A stretch of 64,000 bases of DNA from Fidelibacterota bacterium (lineage in GTDB: Bacteria; Fidelibacterota; Fidelibacteria; Fidelibacterales; Fidelibacteraceae), in contig JASGMP010000004.1 of NCBI GenBank assembly GCA_030156395.1, positions 1 through 64,000 of the forward strand, written 5' to 3'. Shown one piece after another: positions 49,849-58,869 of the stretch. The notes under the pieces were generated by a model. It ran no database searches, was not told where the DNA came from, and worked only from the letters and a program-made list of their open reading frames with translations. A program made the translations under genes and the position numbers. Each line of letters begins with the position of its first letter. Position 1 is the first letter of the stretch.

Positions 49849-50327
49849 TGTGATTTCTTTCTATCTGGGTTTCTTTTTCGTTTTTCGATCATTTTCAGTA
49901 TACGCTTTTGATGTCCGACCTCCTGTTGACGTAGGTCTTCAAAAACCTGGACAAGGTGTTCGGGGATATCGGTTAAAGTAAGATATAAGCGATAGAGGGC
50001 TTCGGTTTGTTTTTCCCGCTCCAGAGCAACGTTTAAAATTGTATCTGCATCCGATTCTTCGCTGATATCCTCTGTTTTAACAACCCGGTCCGAAAGGTTA
50101 ACCTCGGTTCCCAGTGTTATATCCAGTTCCGGAGAGGTCAAAGGGCTCTGTTTTAATAAATCCCGCAGATGATTGAAGTGTTTGGTTTCCTCTTCCGAAA
50201 GCTCGATGGCTAATTGGCGGGCATCCGGATCACTGAGAAAACCGGCTGCCCGGACATAAAACACATGACTTTCTGTTTCAATCCGTTCCGCATGCTCAAG
50301 GATATTCCGTACGGTTAAATGTGTCAT
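49845..50327 (-). CDS. Ferritin-like diiron protein
   Basis: The protein has 160 residues with the ferritin/rubrerythrin-type four-helix pattern. Likely metal ligands are Glu in RIETESHVFY, the E-E-x-x-H motif in EEETKHFNHL, Glu in NVALEREKQTEALYRLY, and E-x-x-H in QQEVGHQKRI. It lacks the rubredoxin Cys domain, so it is a stand-alone diiron protein, possibly peroxide-consuming. It overlaps both the redox fusion gene upstream and the peroxiredoxin gene downstream by ATGA. Confidence 0.8.
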   Translation of the reverse strand: MTHLTVRNILEHAERIETESHVFYVRAAGFLSDPDARQLAIELSEEETKHFNHLRDLLKQSPLTSPELDITLGTEVNLSDRVVKTEDISEESDADTILNVALEREKQTEALYRLYLTLTDIPEHLVQVFEDLRQQEVGHQKRILKMIEKRKRNPDRKKSQ

Positions 50328-52114
50328 TGTTCACCTCGCAAAATATGGTCTATACGTTTTGCCGCCGTGTGACCGTTGGCAATCGCGTGTATCACATCCG
50401 GCCCTTCTATGATATCACCACCTGCAAAAAACCAAGGCAGGGATGTTTGATAATAAGCATCTACCTGAATCCGCCCCCGAGCATCGGTCTTCATTTCCTT
50501 TTTGATTGATTCAGGAATATAGGAGAGATCCATACCCTGTCCGATGGCTTCAACGATAATGGATGCGGGTAGAAATTGGGTATCTGAATGGTCAAACTTA
50601 GGATTGAAGCGGCCGTTTTCGTCAAAAACCGAAACACACCGGACGGTTTTCAGGCCCTTCAGGGTGTCACCGTTGCTAACAACTTCCAGCGGTCCATAAC
50701 CTGGAATGATTTGAATCCCTTCTTCCCGGGCTTCCACAATTTCCTCCCGATCTGCCGGCATAATATCCTCTGTTTCCAGGCAGGTGAGGGTGATATCCAC
50801 GCGGCCCATCTTTTGCATGTGCAGGCGTGCAAGGGTCCGGGCGATATCCATGGCGACATTTCCGCCTCCGATGACGATCACCGGCGCTTCATAAGGGATT
50901 TCCAGTCCTTTGGTAAAATCACGGAGCAGATTCACCGCCTGATATACTTTGGGATGATCAGATCCCTTAGCCCGCGTACTCCGGCCTTCATGAAGCCCTG
51001 TTGCCGCATAGATAATGTCAAAGTCCTTGTGGAGGGATTCCAGAGAAATATCCCGCCCAACACGTGTTTCAGTGCGAATTTTTACTCCAATGTGTTTTAT
51101 ATATTTAATGTCTTTATCCAGCTGGTCATAGGGAAGTCGATATTCGGGAATTCCATATCTCATCATGCCCCCGGCCTCGGGCTGAGCTTCAAAAATCACA
51201 ACGGTATGTCCCTGAAGTCGGAGATAGTAAGCGGCGGAAAGACCGGCCGGGCCGGCACCGATAATCGCGACCTTTTTCCCCGTTTCTTCCTGGGGAGAAT
51301 CCAGAATCGCAGCATATTCGTGTTCCGGAATCTGATCTGCAATATATCGTTTCAACCACCGGATAGATACGGGATCTCCCCGATGGAAAATGGAACACAC
51401 GGTTTCGCATTTATGGGTACACACCCGGCCACAGACTTCCGGAAATGGATTGGTCTCATAGAGAATACGCATGCCCTGGTTCAAATCATCGTTTCGAATC
51501 GCCTCAATATAGGCGGGAATACCCATGTGTGCCGGGCAGGTGGCAACGCAAATCCCGCAGGAAACACATCGGTCAGCTTCCTGTAGCGCTTGATCGCGGC
51601 TGAATCCTTTTACAATTTCCATAAATCCCTGGATTCGGTCCGCCGGATTGAGCTCTTCCATGGAGACCCGCTTCAACGGGTTCAGGGTGTAGTTTTCCGG
51701 CCGTTTGTATCCCTTGTCGGCCGTGTCCCAGGGTTTTTCCTCCGCACCGGGAATAAACCGGAAAACTTCCGGATCATTGTCAATCCATTGATAGGCATTG
51801 GACATAGTCAAGGATCCCGTGGTACAAATATCGACACAGAGGCCACACCAGCAGCAACGTCCGTAATCAATCCGGGGGCGCAGGCCGCTGTCACCGTCCT
51901 TTGTTTCAATACCCTCCACTGGGACCATATCAATAGCGGCATTCTGACAAATGGCTTCACAGGTGCCGCATCCAATACAGGTTTCCAGATCATTTTTGTG
52001 AAAACCCCGGTAGCGCGGGGCTGCAACCCGATTCAGGGGATCTTTAATTGTGATGGGGTCTTTTACCAGATTTTTCCAGGCCGTCAATGGCTGAAGGATA
52101 TCGCTGATTTTCAT
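50324..52114 (-). CDS. NuoI-like ferredoxin fused to GltD-like FAD oxidoreductase (Mbx N-type subunit)
   Basis: The protein has 596 residues. The N-terminal part has the two 4Fe-4S motifs of NuoI/MbhN: Cys46-x2-Cys49-x2-Cys52-x3-Cys56 and Cys87-x2-Cys90-x2-Cys93-x3-Cys97. The second part is GltD-like: a further Cys183-x2-Cys186-x2-Cys189-x3-Cys193, the C-G-R-V-C-T-H-K-C-E motif, the FAD motif AIIGAGPAGLSAAYY and the NAD(P)-type IVIGGGNVAMDIAR. It would pass electrons between ferredoxin, NAD(P)H and the membrane arm. It starts two bases after the NuoD-like gene. Whether it works as NADPH or ferredoxin oxidase is not decided by sequence. Confidence 0.8.
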   Translation of the reverse strand: MKISDILQPLTAWKNLVKDPITIKDPLNRVAAPRYRGFHKNDLETCIGCGTCEAICQNAAIDMVPVEGIETKDGDSGLRPRIDYGRCCWCGLCVDICTTGSLTMSNAYQWIDNDPEVFRFIPGAEEKPWDTADKGYKRPENYTLNPLKRVSMEELNPADRIQGFMEIVKGFSRDQALQEADRCVSCGICVATCPAHMGIPAYIEAIRNDDLNQGMRILYETNPFPEVCGRVCTHKCETVCSIFHRGDPVSIRWLKRYIADQIPEHEYAAILDSPQEETGKKVAIIGAGPAGLSAAYYLRLQGHTVVIFEAQPEAGGMMRYGIPEYRLPYDQLDKDIKYIKHIGVKIRTETRVGRDISLESLHKDFDIIYAATGLHEGRSTRAKGSDHPKVYQAVNLLRDFTKGLEIPYEAPVIVIGGGNVAMDIARTLARLHMQKMGRVDITLTCLETEDIMPADREEIVEAREEGIQIIPGYGPLEVVSNGDTLKGLKTVRCVSVFDENGRFNPKFDHSDTQFLPASIIVEAIGQGMDLSYIPESIKKEMKTDARGRIQVDAYYQTSLPWFFAGGDIIEGPDVIHAIANGHTAAKRIDHILRGEQ

Positions 52115-52116
52115 GG

Positions 52117-53295
52117 TTATCGCTCTATTTCAGGTGGATAGGTATGCAGAGAGGTCATCAGGGCCGCCACATCGGCAATATTCACTCCGACGACCAGTTT
52201 TTCCATGAGGGCCACAGCATGGGTGTACGAGGGGCCCCGCACATTGACCCGCCGGGGGTACATGGAACCGTCAGAGACCATATAATATCCGTATTCACCC
52301 CGGGTACATTCTGCCCGGACATAGGTTTCTCCCCGGGGAATTTCCCAGTTCAGCACATTAGGCAAAGGCGCCATATATTCTCCGTTTTCCGGCATTTTAT
52401 TCAGAATCTGCCGGATCAGATCCACGGTAATAAGCAAATCCCGCCGCCGGACATCCAGACGAGTATAGGCATCGGATTCTTGGCCGGTGACCGGTTCAAA
52501 ATCCAGCTCCGGATATTTAAGGTATGGGGAATCTTTCCGGACATCCAGAGGGATTCCCGCTGCCCGCGCATTGGGGCCGGTAATGCCGTAAGGTTCTACC
52601 CATGAGGGATCTATAATGCCGAGGCCCTGGGTTCGCTTTTTAAAAACGGTATTGTTGAACATGACGGTTTTAACATCTTTCATAATCTGCTCAATGTCAT
52701 CCAACACCTCCAGGAGCCGTTGCTTAAATCCTTCTGGCAGGTCATTCCGAACCCCGCCCGGCAAAATATACATGTGATAGATTCGGCCGCCGGTGAGTTC
52801 TTCAAACCGGTCCAGAATATAATCCCGCAGGTAATTGGTCCACTGCCCCGGCAATCCGTGCCCAAGACTACCGGCCGCACCGCCCATCCACATAAGATAG
52901 CTGGCCAGCCGCGCCATTTCCAGTACCAGGGTACGAATCCATAGGGCTTTTTCCGGGACCTCAATACCGGCCAACTCTTCGACACCTGCTGCAAAACAGT
53001 ATTCGTTAAAATCAGGTTCGGGAACACAGATGCGGCACACCAGCGGAAAACACTGGATGTATTTCCGCCGCTCCATCAACTTTTCAAATCCCCTGTGCAG
53101 GTAGCCCACGTGTGTTTCACACTGCATCACCTCATCACCCTGGATGATGAGTTCAAGAGACATATTCCCTGTAACGCCGGGGTGTTGGGGGCCCTGCCAG
53201 ATATGGGTGAATTTGTGACTTTCCAGGTCTATCTGAAAAGAGCCGTCTGCATTTTTCGGGGGAAATTTGCTCCTGTCTTCTTCAAAATATTTCAT
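52117..53295 (-). CDS. nuoD: NuoD/MbhL-type 49-kDa subunit of Mbx-like complex
   Basis: The protein has 392 residues of the hydrogenase large-subunit/complex I 49 kDa family (HVGYLHRGFEKLMERR). It opens with GPQHPGVTGN; the quinone-site His of complex I's HPxxHG is missing (Thr42 in its place). The [NiFe] motif R-I-C-G-I-C is reduced to C-R-I-C-V-P-E (87-93), and there is no C-terminal D-P-C-x-x-C. So it should bind neither NiFe nor quinone in the normal way, as in Mbx/Mbs complexes. ATGA overlap with the NuoC-like gene. Confidence 0.85.
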   Translation of the reverse strand: MKYFEEDRSKFPPKNADGSFQIDLESHKFTHIWQGPQHPGVTGNMSLELIIQGDEVMQCETHVGYLHRGFEKLMERRKYIQCFPLVCRICVPEPDFNEYCFAAGVEELAGIEVPEKALWIRTLVLEMARLASYLMWMGGAAGSLGHGLPGQWTNYLRDYILDRFEELTGGRIYHMYILPGGVRNDLPEGFKQRLLEVLDDIEQIMKDVKTVMFNNTVFKKRTQGLGIIDPSWVEPYGITGPNARAAGIPLDVRKDSPYLKYPELDFEPVTGQESDAYTRLDVRRRDLLITVDLIRQILNKMPENGEYMAPLPNVLNWEIPRGETYVRAECTRGEYGYYMVSDGSMYPRRVNVRGPSYTHAVALMEKLVVGVNIADVAALMTSLHTYPPEIER

Positions 53296-53828
53296 GATTC
53301 TGTTCCATCGGGATAGAGTTTCTGTTTCATATATGTCTCAGGATCGTGAGTTTTCCGTCCCGGCCTGGGGAAATAAGTCTCTTCCGCATATTTTTTTGTG
53401 TCAAAATCTCTCCGGTAGGGAGGAATCTCCTGCCAGCCTTCCAGGATAAAGGGTTTGTTTACCCGAGGGCTTCCGGGAAAATCGATTCCAAACATTTCAT
53501 GCAATTCCCGCTGATAGGTGGCCGCCGTTTCCCATAAGGTGTGAATGGATTCCATTATAGGATTTGATCGTGGGACAAATACCCGGATACCCACATCTGT
53601 CTTTTGGGTATAATTCCTCAGGAGATAGGTAATCTGAAACAGATCCTCTTCAATCCAGTCCACAGCCGTGATCAGCACAAGGTGGCGAAAACCCAGCATA
53701 TCCCGCAGGTGTTTCAACGCTTGAACCAGTACCCCAGTATCCAGGGTGGCGAACAGGAGATCTCCCCGCTTCTTTTCAAAATTTTGTCCTGAAAAGAGTG
53801 TTTTCAGCTCTTGAATGACATAATCCAT
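53292..53828 (-). CDS. nuoC: NuoC/MbhK-type 30-kDa subunit
   Basis: The start is the ATG six bases after TAGGA, giving 178 residues (MDYVIQELKT); an earlier in-frame TTG overlaps the NuoB-like gene and has no ribosome binding site. The conserved 30 kDa signature is RELHEMFGIDFPGSPR (about residues 114-129) followed by PPYRRDFD. This subunit docks the NuoD-like protein to the NuoB-like Fe-S subunit. The stop overlaps the NuoD-like start as ATGA. Confidence 0.88.
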   Translation of the reverse strand: MDYVIQELKTLFSGQNFEKKRGDLLFATLDTGVLVQALKHLRDMLGFRHLVLITAVDWIEEDLFQITYLLRNYTQKTDVGIRVFVPRSNPIMESIHTLWETAATYQRELHEMFGIDFPGSPRVNKPFILEGWQEIPPYRRDFDTKKYAEETYFPRPGRKTHDPETYMKQKLYPDGTES

Positions 53829-53836
53829 AAATGTTC

Positions 53837-54478
53837 CTACCAATTATAGTCCGGCATATCCCAGTCTTTGATAATTTTTTTCTGATTGGCTTTATACCAA
53901 TCCAAATTTTCGATATAGGCGTTGGCGCCCTCACCTTTTCCGGCACGGATCCGTTTTTTTAGTTCCTCGAGACCCGCCAGAATGGATTCGGGACGGGGCA
54001 TACAACCGGCGACGTATACATCTACCGGTAGATAATGATCCAGACGGTTAATGGTATTGTAGCTATCCCAATACATGCCGCCATTGATCGTACAGCTGCC
54101 CAGTGCCATCACGAATTTCGGGTTTTGCATTTGCTCATAACTTCGAATCACCCGTTTGAGGGTTTTGACGGAGAGATAGCCGGAGACCATAAGCAGGTTG
54201 GCTTGACGGGGTGTGGGTCTCCATTGAATGCCAAAGCGGTATGCGTCAAAGCGGGGTGTCATGAGGGGACGCATTTCAATAGCGCCACAGCCGGTTCCAT
54301 ATCCCAGGATCCACACGGATTCAGACCGGGCCCAGTTGAAAAATTTTTCCAGGATACGGTTTGCCGGAGATTCGGGATGGGGACGTTCCGTGCAGAAGTA
54401 ATCCTCCATGGGATTCACTTCAAATTCAATTCCGTCAGGGCCTATTACACGGCGTTTTTTCAAGTCATCATTGGACAT
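53837..54478 (-). CDS. nuoB: NuoB/MbhJ-type Fe-S subunit with altered N2 cluster motif
   Basis: The ATG at 54478 has GAGG five bases upstream and gives 213 residues. It belongs to the family carrying the terminal 4Fe-4S cluster (N2). Two ligands are Cys129 in GSCTINGGMY and Cys159 in AGCMPRPE. The tandem Cys-Cys of complex I (C-C-A-I-E-M) reads Cys64-Gly65-A-I-E-M here. The hydrogenase type C-x-x-C is not present either. So the site has one fewer visible Cys than both known forms. It is followed nine bases later by the NuoC-like start. Confidence 0.87.
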   Translation of the reverse strand: MSNDDLKKRRVIGPDGIEFEVNPMEDYFCTERPHPESPANRILEKFFNWARSESVWILGYGTGCGAIEMRPLMTPRFDAYRFGIQWRPTPRQANLLMVSGYLSVKTLKRVIRSYEQMQNPKFVMALGSCTINGGMYWDSYNTINRLDHYLPVDVYVAGCMPRPESILAGLEELKKRIRAGKGEGANAYIENLDWYKANQKKIIKDWDMPDYNW

Positions 54479-54485
54479 AATCGCC

Positions 54486-55391
54486 TCATATAAAAAGGAT
54501 TGCAAGAATTCCAATCAGTGTGGGAATCCGAAGAAACCAACGTATGGACTGATCCACACGAAAGCGGGGGAAAGCCACACCGATAAAGACAGGCCACATA
54601 TAAAGCAGGAAAACCTTTATAATTAGCACTGGCCAGTTTGTGGCACCGCCAAAAAACAGATTCACATAAAGAATGGTTTTAGCCATGGGAAAAATGGCCC
54701 GGTTTGTTTGGAGGACAGCCAGGAAATTGGAATGAAATTCTGTAGGGGGCCCAACGGGGATTTCCTGAGGGGCCATAACCACATCAAAGGGAGATCGCAT
54801 CATGGATCCCAGAAACCCCAGCAAAGCGGCAATTGTTGCGAGGGGATTGGTAAACAGTGTCCAATTCAGAATGCCCCCCTGCTGTGCCGCCACAATATCT
54901 GTCACAGACAGTGTCTGGTACTGAACGGCGATGGCAATGATAGCCAGGATAAGAGGGATTTCAGCAGCCGTCGTTTGGGACAGTCCACGGGTGATTCCTA
55001 TGGCAGAATAGGGATGACCACTTTCTCCGGCACCAAGGGCCATTCCCAGAGTGCCAAAGAAAATAAAATAAGTCAGGAGAATGAGGTCACCGGATCCGGA
55101 AAAATTCTGAAACCATACAGAACCGTAAATCACGGGCATAAAAAGAAAGAGTCCGATGCCCCCCGAAAGCCTGAAAACAGGACCCAGATAGAACATAATG
55201 CCGTGGGACACGGCTGACCGCATCGCATAATTCTTGAAAAGATCCAGATAGAGCTGATACCATCGGATCCCATGGCGACGCCCGAGACGGGCACCGATTT
55301 TGCGGACGATACCCTGAATGATTAATCCCACATTCAACACGATGAAAAGGGAAACCAGGGCATAAACAAGCTGCATCCAGTGAAATGTCAT
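54486..55391 (-). CDS. nuoH: NuoH/MbhM-type membrane subunit
   Basis: The protein has 301 residues with about 8 membrane helices. Family motifs are VRKIGARLGRRHG, RSAVSHGIMFYLGPVF, GESGHPYSAIGITRG and SPFDVVMAPQEIPVGPPTEFHS, where the E-rich loop corresponds to the Glu-rich funnel of complex I. The subunit links the redox arm to the antiporter arm. It starts in a TAATG overlap with the large antiporter gene and ends seven bases before the NuoB-like start. Confidence 0.88.
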   Translation of the reverse strand: MTFHWMQLVYALVSLFIVLNVGLIIQGIVRKIGARLGRRHGIRWYQLYLDLFKNYAMRSAVSHGIMFYLGPVFRLSGGIGLFLFMPVIYGSVWFQNFSGSGDLILLTYFIFFGTLGMALGAGESGHPYSAIGITRGLSQTTAAEIPLILAIIAIAVQYQTLSVTDIVAAQQGGILNWTLFTNPLATIAALLGFLGSMMRSPFDVVMAPQEIPVGPPTEFHSNFLAVLQTNRAIFPMAKTILYVNLFFGGATNWPVLIIKVFLLYMWPVFIGVAFPRFRVDQSIRWFLRIPTLIGILAILFI

Positions 55392-58300
55392 TATATTCCT
55401 CCCAGGACAAGGAAAAAGACCAGAACAGCAAAGAGGATCTGGTGAATCACATAACTTTGGCCATTCCCGCTGAAAAGTCGGGCGATAAATCCAGCGATGG
55501 CATGCGTACCCTCAGATAAACGGTTCCAAAAATCTGTACTGACAGGAGCCACCAGAAATCCCAGCGCTTTCTGGTAAGGCGCAAAGAAGTTGTAGGCAAA
55601 GTGGGTCAGTTCAGGACGGGATGGCCGTTCGCCGGCAAAGACAATGTTGAACTGCTTTATTTTCACGGCTTTCCGGTTGATGAAGAAAAGCCAGAAAAAA
55701 ACCGCGGCAAAAACGACACCGGTCACCAGCATAATCATATATCCATTCCAGTAGCCATAGAGGCTGCGGGCCATGGGGCCATCCCATACGAGGGCATGTT
55801 CGGGGAAATACCGAGTCAGAAAAGTACCCACGGGTTTCAGGGCGACATTGGGCACCGTGCTTATGAAAAGGATAACACCCATGAGGATAATCTGGGGCAC
55901 CATCATCCAGAAAGGTGCTTCTTTAACCTGGCGGTGTTGATCTTTCAGCTGGCCCAGAAAGATGGTGAAGATTAGTCGAAAACAATAGAGGAAGGTCACC
56001 AGGCCGGCAAAGTTGATGATCACCCCCTGAAAATACCATCCACTGAGGACCGTGGCATTGTAGCTGAGCCATTTTCCGGCAAAACCGGTTAAGGGGGGAA
56101 CACCGGAAAGGGCGATAATTCCGATCATCACCGAGATAAAACTTAAAGGCATTTTTTTTATGAGTCCGCCCATTTCGTACATATTTCGGGTTTTAACCCG
56201 CATCACCACGCCCCCGATGGCCAGAAAAAGTAAGGCCTTGATAAGGAAATGGTTCAGGGCGAAAACCGTAGCCGTTAACCAGCCCAGATGATTCATCATG
56301 GCCAGGGCGAAAAGCACATAGCCCAATTGCCCTATACTGGAATACGCCAAAAGTCGCTTTGCATCCTCTTCAAAAATGGCACTCAGGTTGCCGATCAGCG
56401 CTGTTATGGCACCTAGCCACCCCAAGGCTGTATAGAGGTTTACTCTACCAAGGGACTGAGGTCCCATCCCGGCCATCAGGAGGATTAATCCAAACACGCC
56501 TGCCTTCAGAAGAACAGCAGACACGACAGGGGACACATCACTTTCCGCCTCGCTGTGAGCACCAGGAAGCCAGATATGCAAGGGAACGGTGGCGGTTTTA
56601 GTCAGGAAACCCAAGGCAAGCAGGATAAAGATCACAGCCTGAAATGGACCGCCGGACGAGAGCGTTTCCAGGGCAAGGGAGCCTTGATTTGCTGCAGCCA
56701 GGAGTCCGAAACCCGAAAGCATGGTATAGGCTCCGCCCATGGAAAAAAGGAAGTAAGACAAGGCATGGGGAAGGGATTTTTTGCCTCGCAGAATCAGGAA
56801 ATAGCTTCCCAGGGTCATTAGTTCCCACCAAAAGAAAAATTCCACGGTTGTCCCAGCGGTCAACAGGCCAACAAGACCCGAATACATCAAGGCCGATGAA
56901 GGGTAAAAACCAATACGACGTCCTTTATAATGATAACCTGCCAGAAGAAGAATCATCCCACCAAGCAAAAAGATGATGGCGAAAATCAGGCGAAATTCGG
57001 TTAACGTGGGATACAAAAAGTAAAAATAGAGTCCCAATCCACCAATCATAAATGTGTTTTTTACACGGGCTGGTAGGAAATCCAACAGAAAAAACCCAGT
57101 TATAAAAAGGAGAGGAATCCAAGCGTTGGTTAGGATAAAAGCAAACCGGGACCTATTCAAAAGAAGGATCAAGCCAAGCAAGAGAAGAGCTGGGACGAGG
57201 GTATAAACCGGAGGAGTTTTTTGAATCTCATTAGCGGTTTGTTCATTTCCTTTCACAGCAAAGCCAAACCATCGGATCATCCAAGCGGCTTCCAGAAGAG
57301 AGCCCAGAAGAATTGCAGCCATCATCCACCCGTAGGGCCCTGCAGCCAAGGCCGAGATCAGGGACCATTTTGCGAAGAAAGACGGAAAGGGAGGAAATCC
57401 CAGAAGGGCGAAAATGTAAAATCCCAAAAGAAAAATAAATAACGGTTTGTGTCGAATACCGGCCCATTCATAAACGGATGTATATCCAGTATGGTGGCTC
57501 AGCCAAAAGAGTCCGCCCTTGGCCAGTGCGTGGACAGCCATAAGGGAAGCGGCAATGAAAAACATATCCTCTTTCGATAAAACACCCATTCCGAAAACGG
57601 CTGCAATCAAACCAGCCTGTCCCACGGAAGAATAACCGAGCATACGATTCACAATATGTTGTTTCAGTGCCAGGATATTGGAAAAGAGAAAGGTTACCAG
57701 ACCAATGATTATCAGGGGAAAAAGCCAGCGGTCGCCAACAATAGGGAGAAATTTGTACAGGGCAAACAGTCCGGCGGTTATTCCGGCGCCGGAAAAGACA
57801 GCGGAGACGGCCGGTGAAGCATTTTCATACACATCCAGGGCCCAGCCGTTTGCCGGAAAGGGCTTCAATTCAAAAATCAGGGCCAGAAAGAGAAAAAAAG
57901 CACCGGCACTTCCGGAATATAAAACAAGGGGGTCTGTAAGCAGAATGTTGTCTATATCCAGTGCGCCAGTACGGACATAAATCAGGATTGCTGAAAGAAT
58001 AAGGAAGATAGAAATCACACCGGTAGCCATCATCCAGGAAAAACCCGCCTTCAGACATCGTCCGGATTCCTTAAACAAAACCATGCCGGCCAGGGCAACG
58101 GAGCTGATTTCAATAAACACAAAATAGTTAAACAGATCCCGGGTGAGAACGATCCCGTTGAGAGCCATGAAATAAAGAAGATATGTCACGGCGCTAAGGG
58201 TTCCTTTTTGGCGAAAAGTTGTTTTTAGGGCGGAAAGCCCGAGAAGTCCCAAACCGTTTATCAATAGCAGGGTTAATGCTTCGGGAAGAGCCATTCGGAA

Positions 58301-58519
58301 GGCAATGGAAAAGGGGGGTAAACTTCCAGCTGTTGATGCTGTATAAGGTTGCCGTGTGCCGGACACAAAGGCAGACACATAGTATGCCGAAATCAGGACT
58401 GTTCCGGCAAGAGCAAGGTTCATCACCGCCGATTGAAATTTTCCGTACCGCTTACCGGTTAGACCAGTAAAGAAAGTGGCTAAAAGTGGCAGGGCAATAA
58501 AAAGAATAGGTTGTGTCAT
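55391..58519 (-). CDS. Fused double antiporter-like subunit (MbxH-H' / MrpD-like)
   Basis: The protein has 1042 residues consisting of two consecutive NuoL/M/N-type proton-conducting modules in a single chain. The first has Glu137 in FVFIEISS and Lys219 in FELKPFPANGW. The second (starting near residue 480) has Glu566 in WWELMTLG and Lys641 in LGFLTKTATVPLHIWLPGAHSEA. These are the paired Glu (TM5) and Lys (TM7) residues of complex I and Mrp pump modules. In archaeal Mbx/Mbs these are two separate genes. It overlaps the MnhC and NuoH genes. Confidence 0.87.
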   Translation of the reverse strand: MTQPILFIALPLLATFFTGLTGKRYGKFQSAVMNLALAGTVLISAYYVSAFVSGTRQPYTASTAGSLPPFSIAFRMALPEALTLLLINGLGLLGLSALKTTFRQKGTLSAVTYLLYFMALNGIVLTRDLFNYFVFIEISSVALAGMVLFKESGRCLKAGFSWMMATGVISIFLILSAILIYVRTGALDIDNILLTDPLVLYSGSAGAFFLFLALIFELKPFPANGWALDVYENASPAVSAVFSGAGITAGLFALYKFLPIVGDRWLFPLIIIGLVTFLFSNILALKQHIVNRMLGYSSVGQAGLIAAVFGMGVLSKEDMFFIAASLMAVHALAKGGLFWLSHHTGYTSVYEWAGIRHKPLFIFLLGFYIFALLGFPPFPSFFAKWSLISALAAGPYGWMMAAILLGSLLEAAWMIRWFGFAVKGNEQTANEIQKTPPVYTLVPALLLLGLILLLNRSRFAFILTNAWIPLLFITGFFLLDFLPARVKNTFMIGGLGLYFYFLYPTLTEFRLIFAIIFLLGGMILLLAGYHYKGRRIGFYPSSALMYSGLVGLLTAGTTVEFFFWWELMTLGSYFLILRGKKSLPHALSYFLFSMGGAYTMLSGFGLLAAANQGSLALETLSSGGPFQAVIFILLALGFLTKTATVPLHIWLPGAHSEAESDVSPVVSAVLLKAGVFGLILLMAGMGPQSLGRVNLYTALGWLGAITALIGNLSAIFEEDAKRLLAYSSIGQLGYVLFALAMMNHLGWLTATVFALNHFLIKALLFLAIGGVVMRVKTRNMYEMGGLIKKMPLSFISVMIGIIALSGVPPLTGFAGKWLSYNATVLSGWYFQGVIINFAGLVTFLYCFRLIFTIFLGQLKDQHRQVKEAPFWMMVPQIILMGVILFISTVPNVALKPVGTFLTRYFPEHALVWDGPMARSLYGYWNGYMIMLVTGVVFAAVFFWLFFINRKAVKIKQFNIVFAGERPSRPELTHFAYNFFAPYQKALGFLVAPVSTDFWNRLSEGTHAIAGFIARLFSGNGQSYVIHQILFAVLVFFLVLGGI

Positions 58520-58869
58520 GATTTTTCCACCAGTTTACTGAGTGACAGGGTTCCGTAGGTATGGTAGAGGCGCAAAGCAAACACCAGGAGGAAAGCAGTG
58601 ATGGCAAACCCGATGACAATGGCGGTAAGAACCAGTGCCTGGGGCAGGGGATCCACAATCTGTGTTTCAGGTCCTGCTGCAATCATGGTGTCGTTTAATA
58701 TGGGCGCGGTACGGTTTTTCAGATATCCAAACGAAACGATAATCAGATGAACGCCTGTATTGGCCAGGGAGAATCCGATAATGATGCGTAGCAGATTATC
58801 CCGTGTCAGCAAAGCATACAGTCCTAAAAGGATCAAAAGTGAACCGGTTGTGAGGGTTATCGTTATCAT
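58516..58869 (-). CDS. mnhC: MnhC/MbxG-type (NuoK-like) subunit
   Basis: The protein has 117 residues with three helices. It has the NuoK-like pattern LLILLGLYALLTRDNLLRIIIGFSLANTGVHLIIV and a second block with DPLPQALVLTAIVIGFAITAFLL, where the P-L-P-Q-A-L-V-L-T-A-I-V-I motif is diagnostic of MrpC. It lies directly after the MnhB-like gene and is coupled to the antiporter fusion by ATGA. Confidence 0.92.
   Translation of the reverse strand: MITITLTTGSLLILLGLYALLTRDNLLRIIIGFSLANTGVHLIIVSFGYLKNRTAPILNDTMIAAGPETQIVDPLPQALVLTAIVIGFAITAFLLVFALRLYHTYGTLSLSKLVEKS

Noticed and set aside
50588-51586. Plus-strand open frame (332 codons) inside the NuoI-GltD fusion gene
   Set aside because: It is antisense to a gene with clear Fe-S and FAD motifs and shows no domain or ribosome binding site.
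52117-53295. [NiFe] hydrogenase large subunit
   Set aside because: The N-terminal Cys pair is incomplete and the C-terminal D-P-C-x-x-C is missing.
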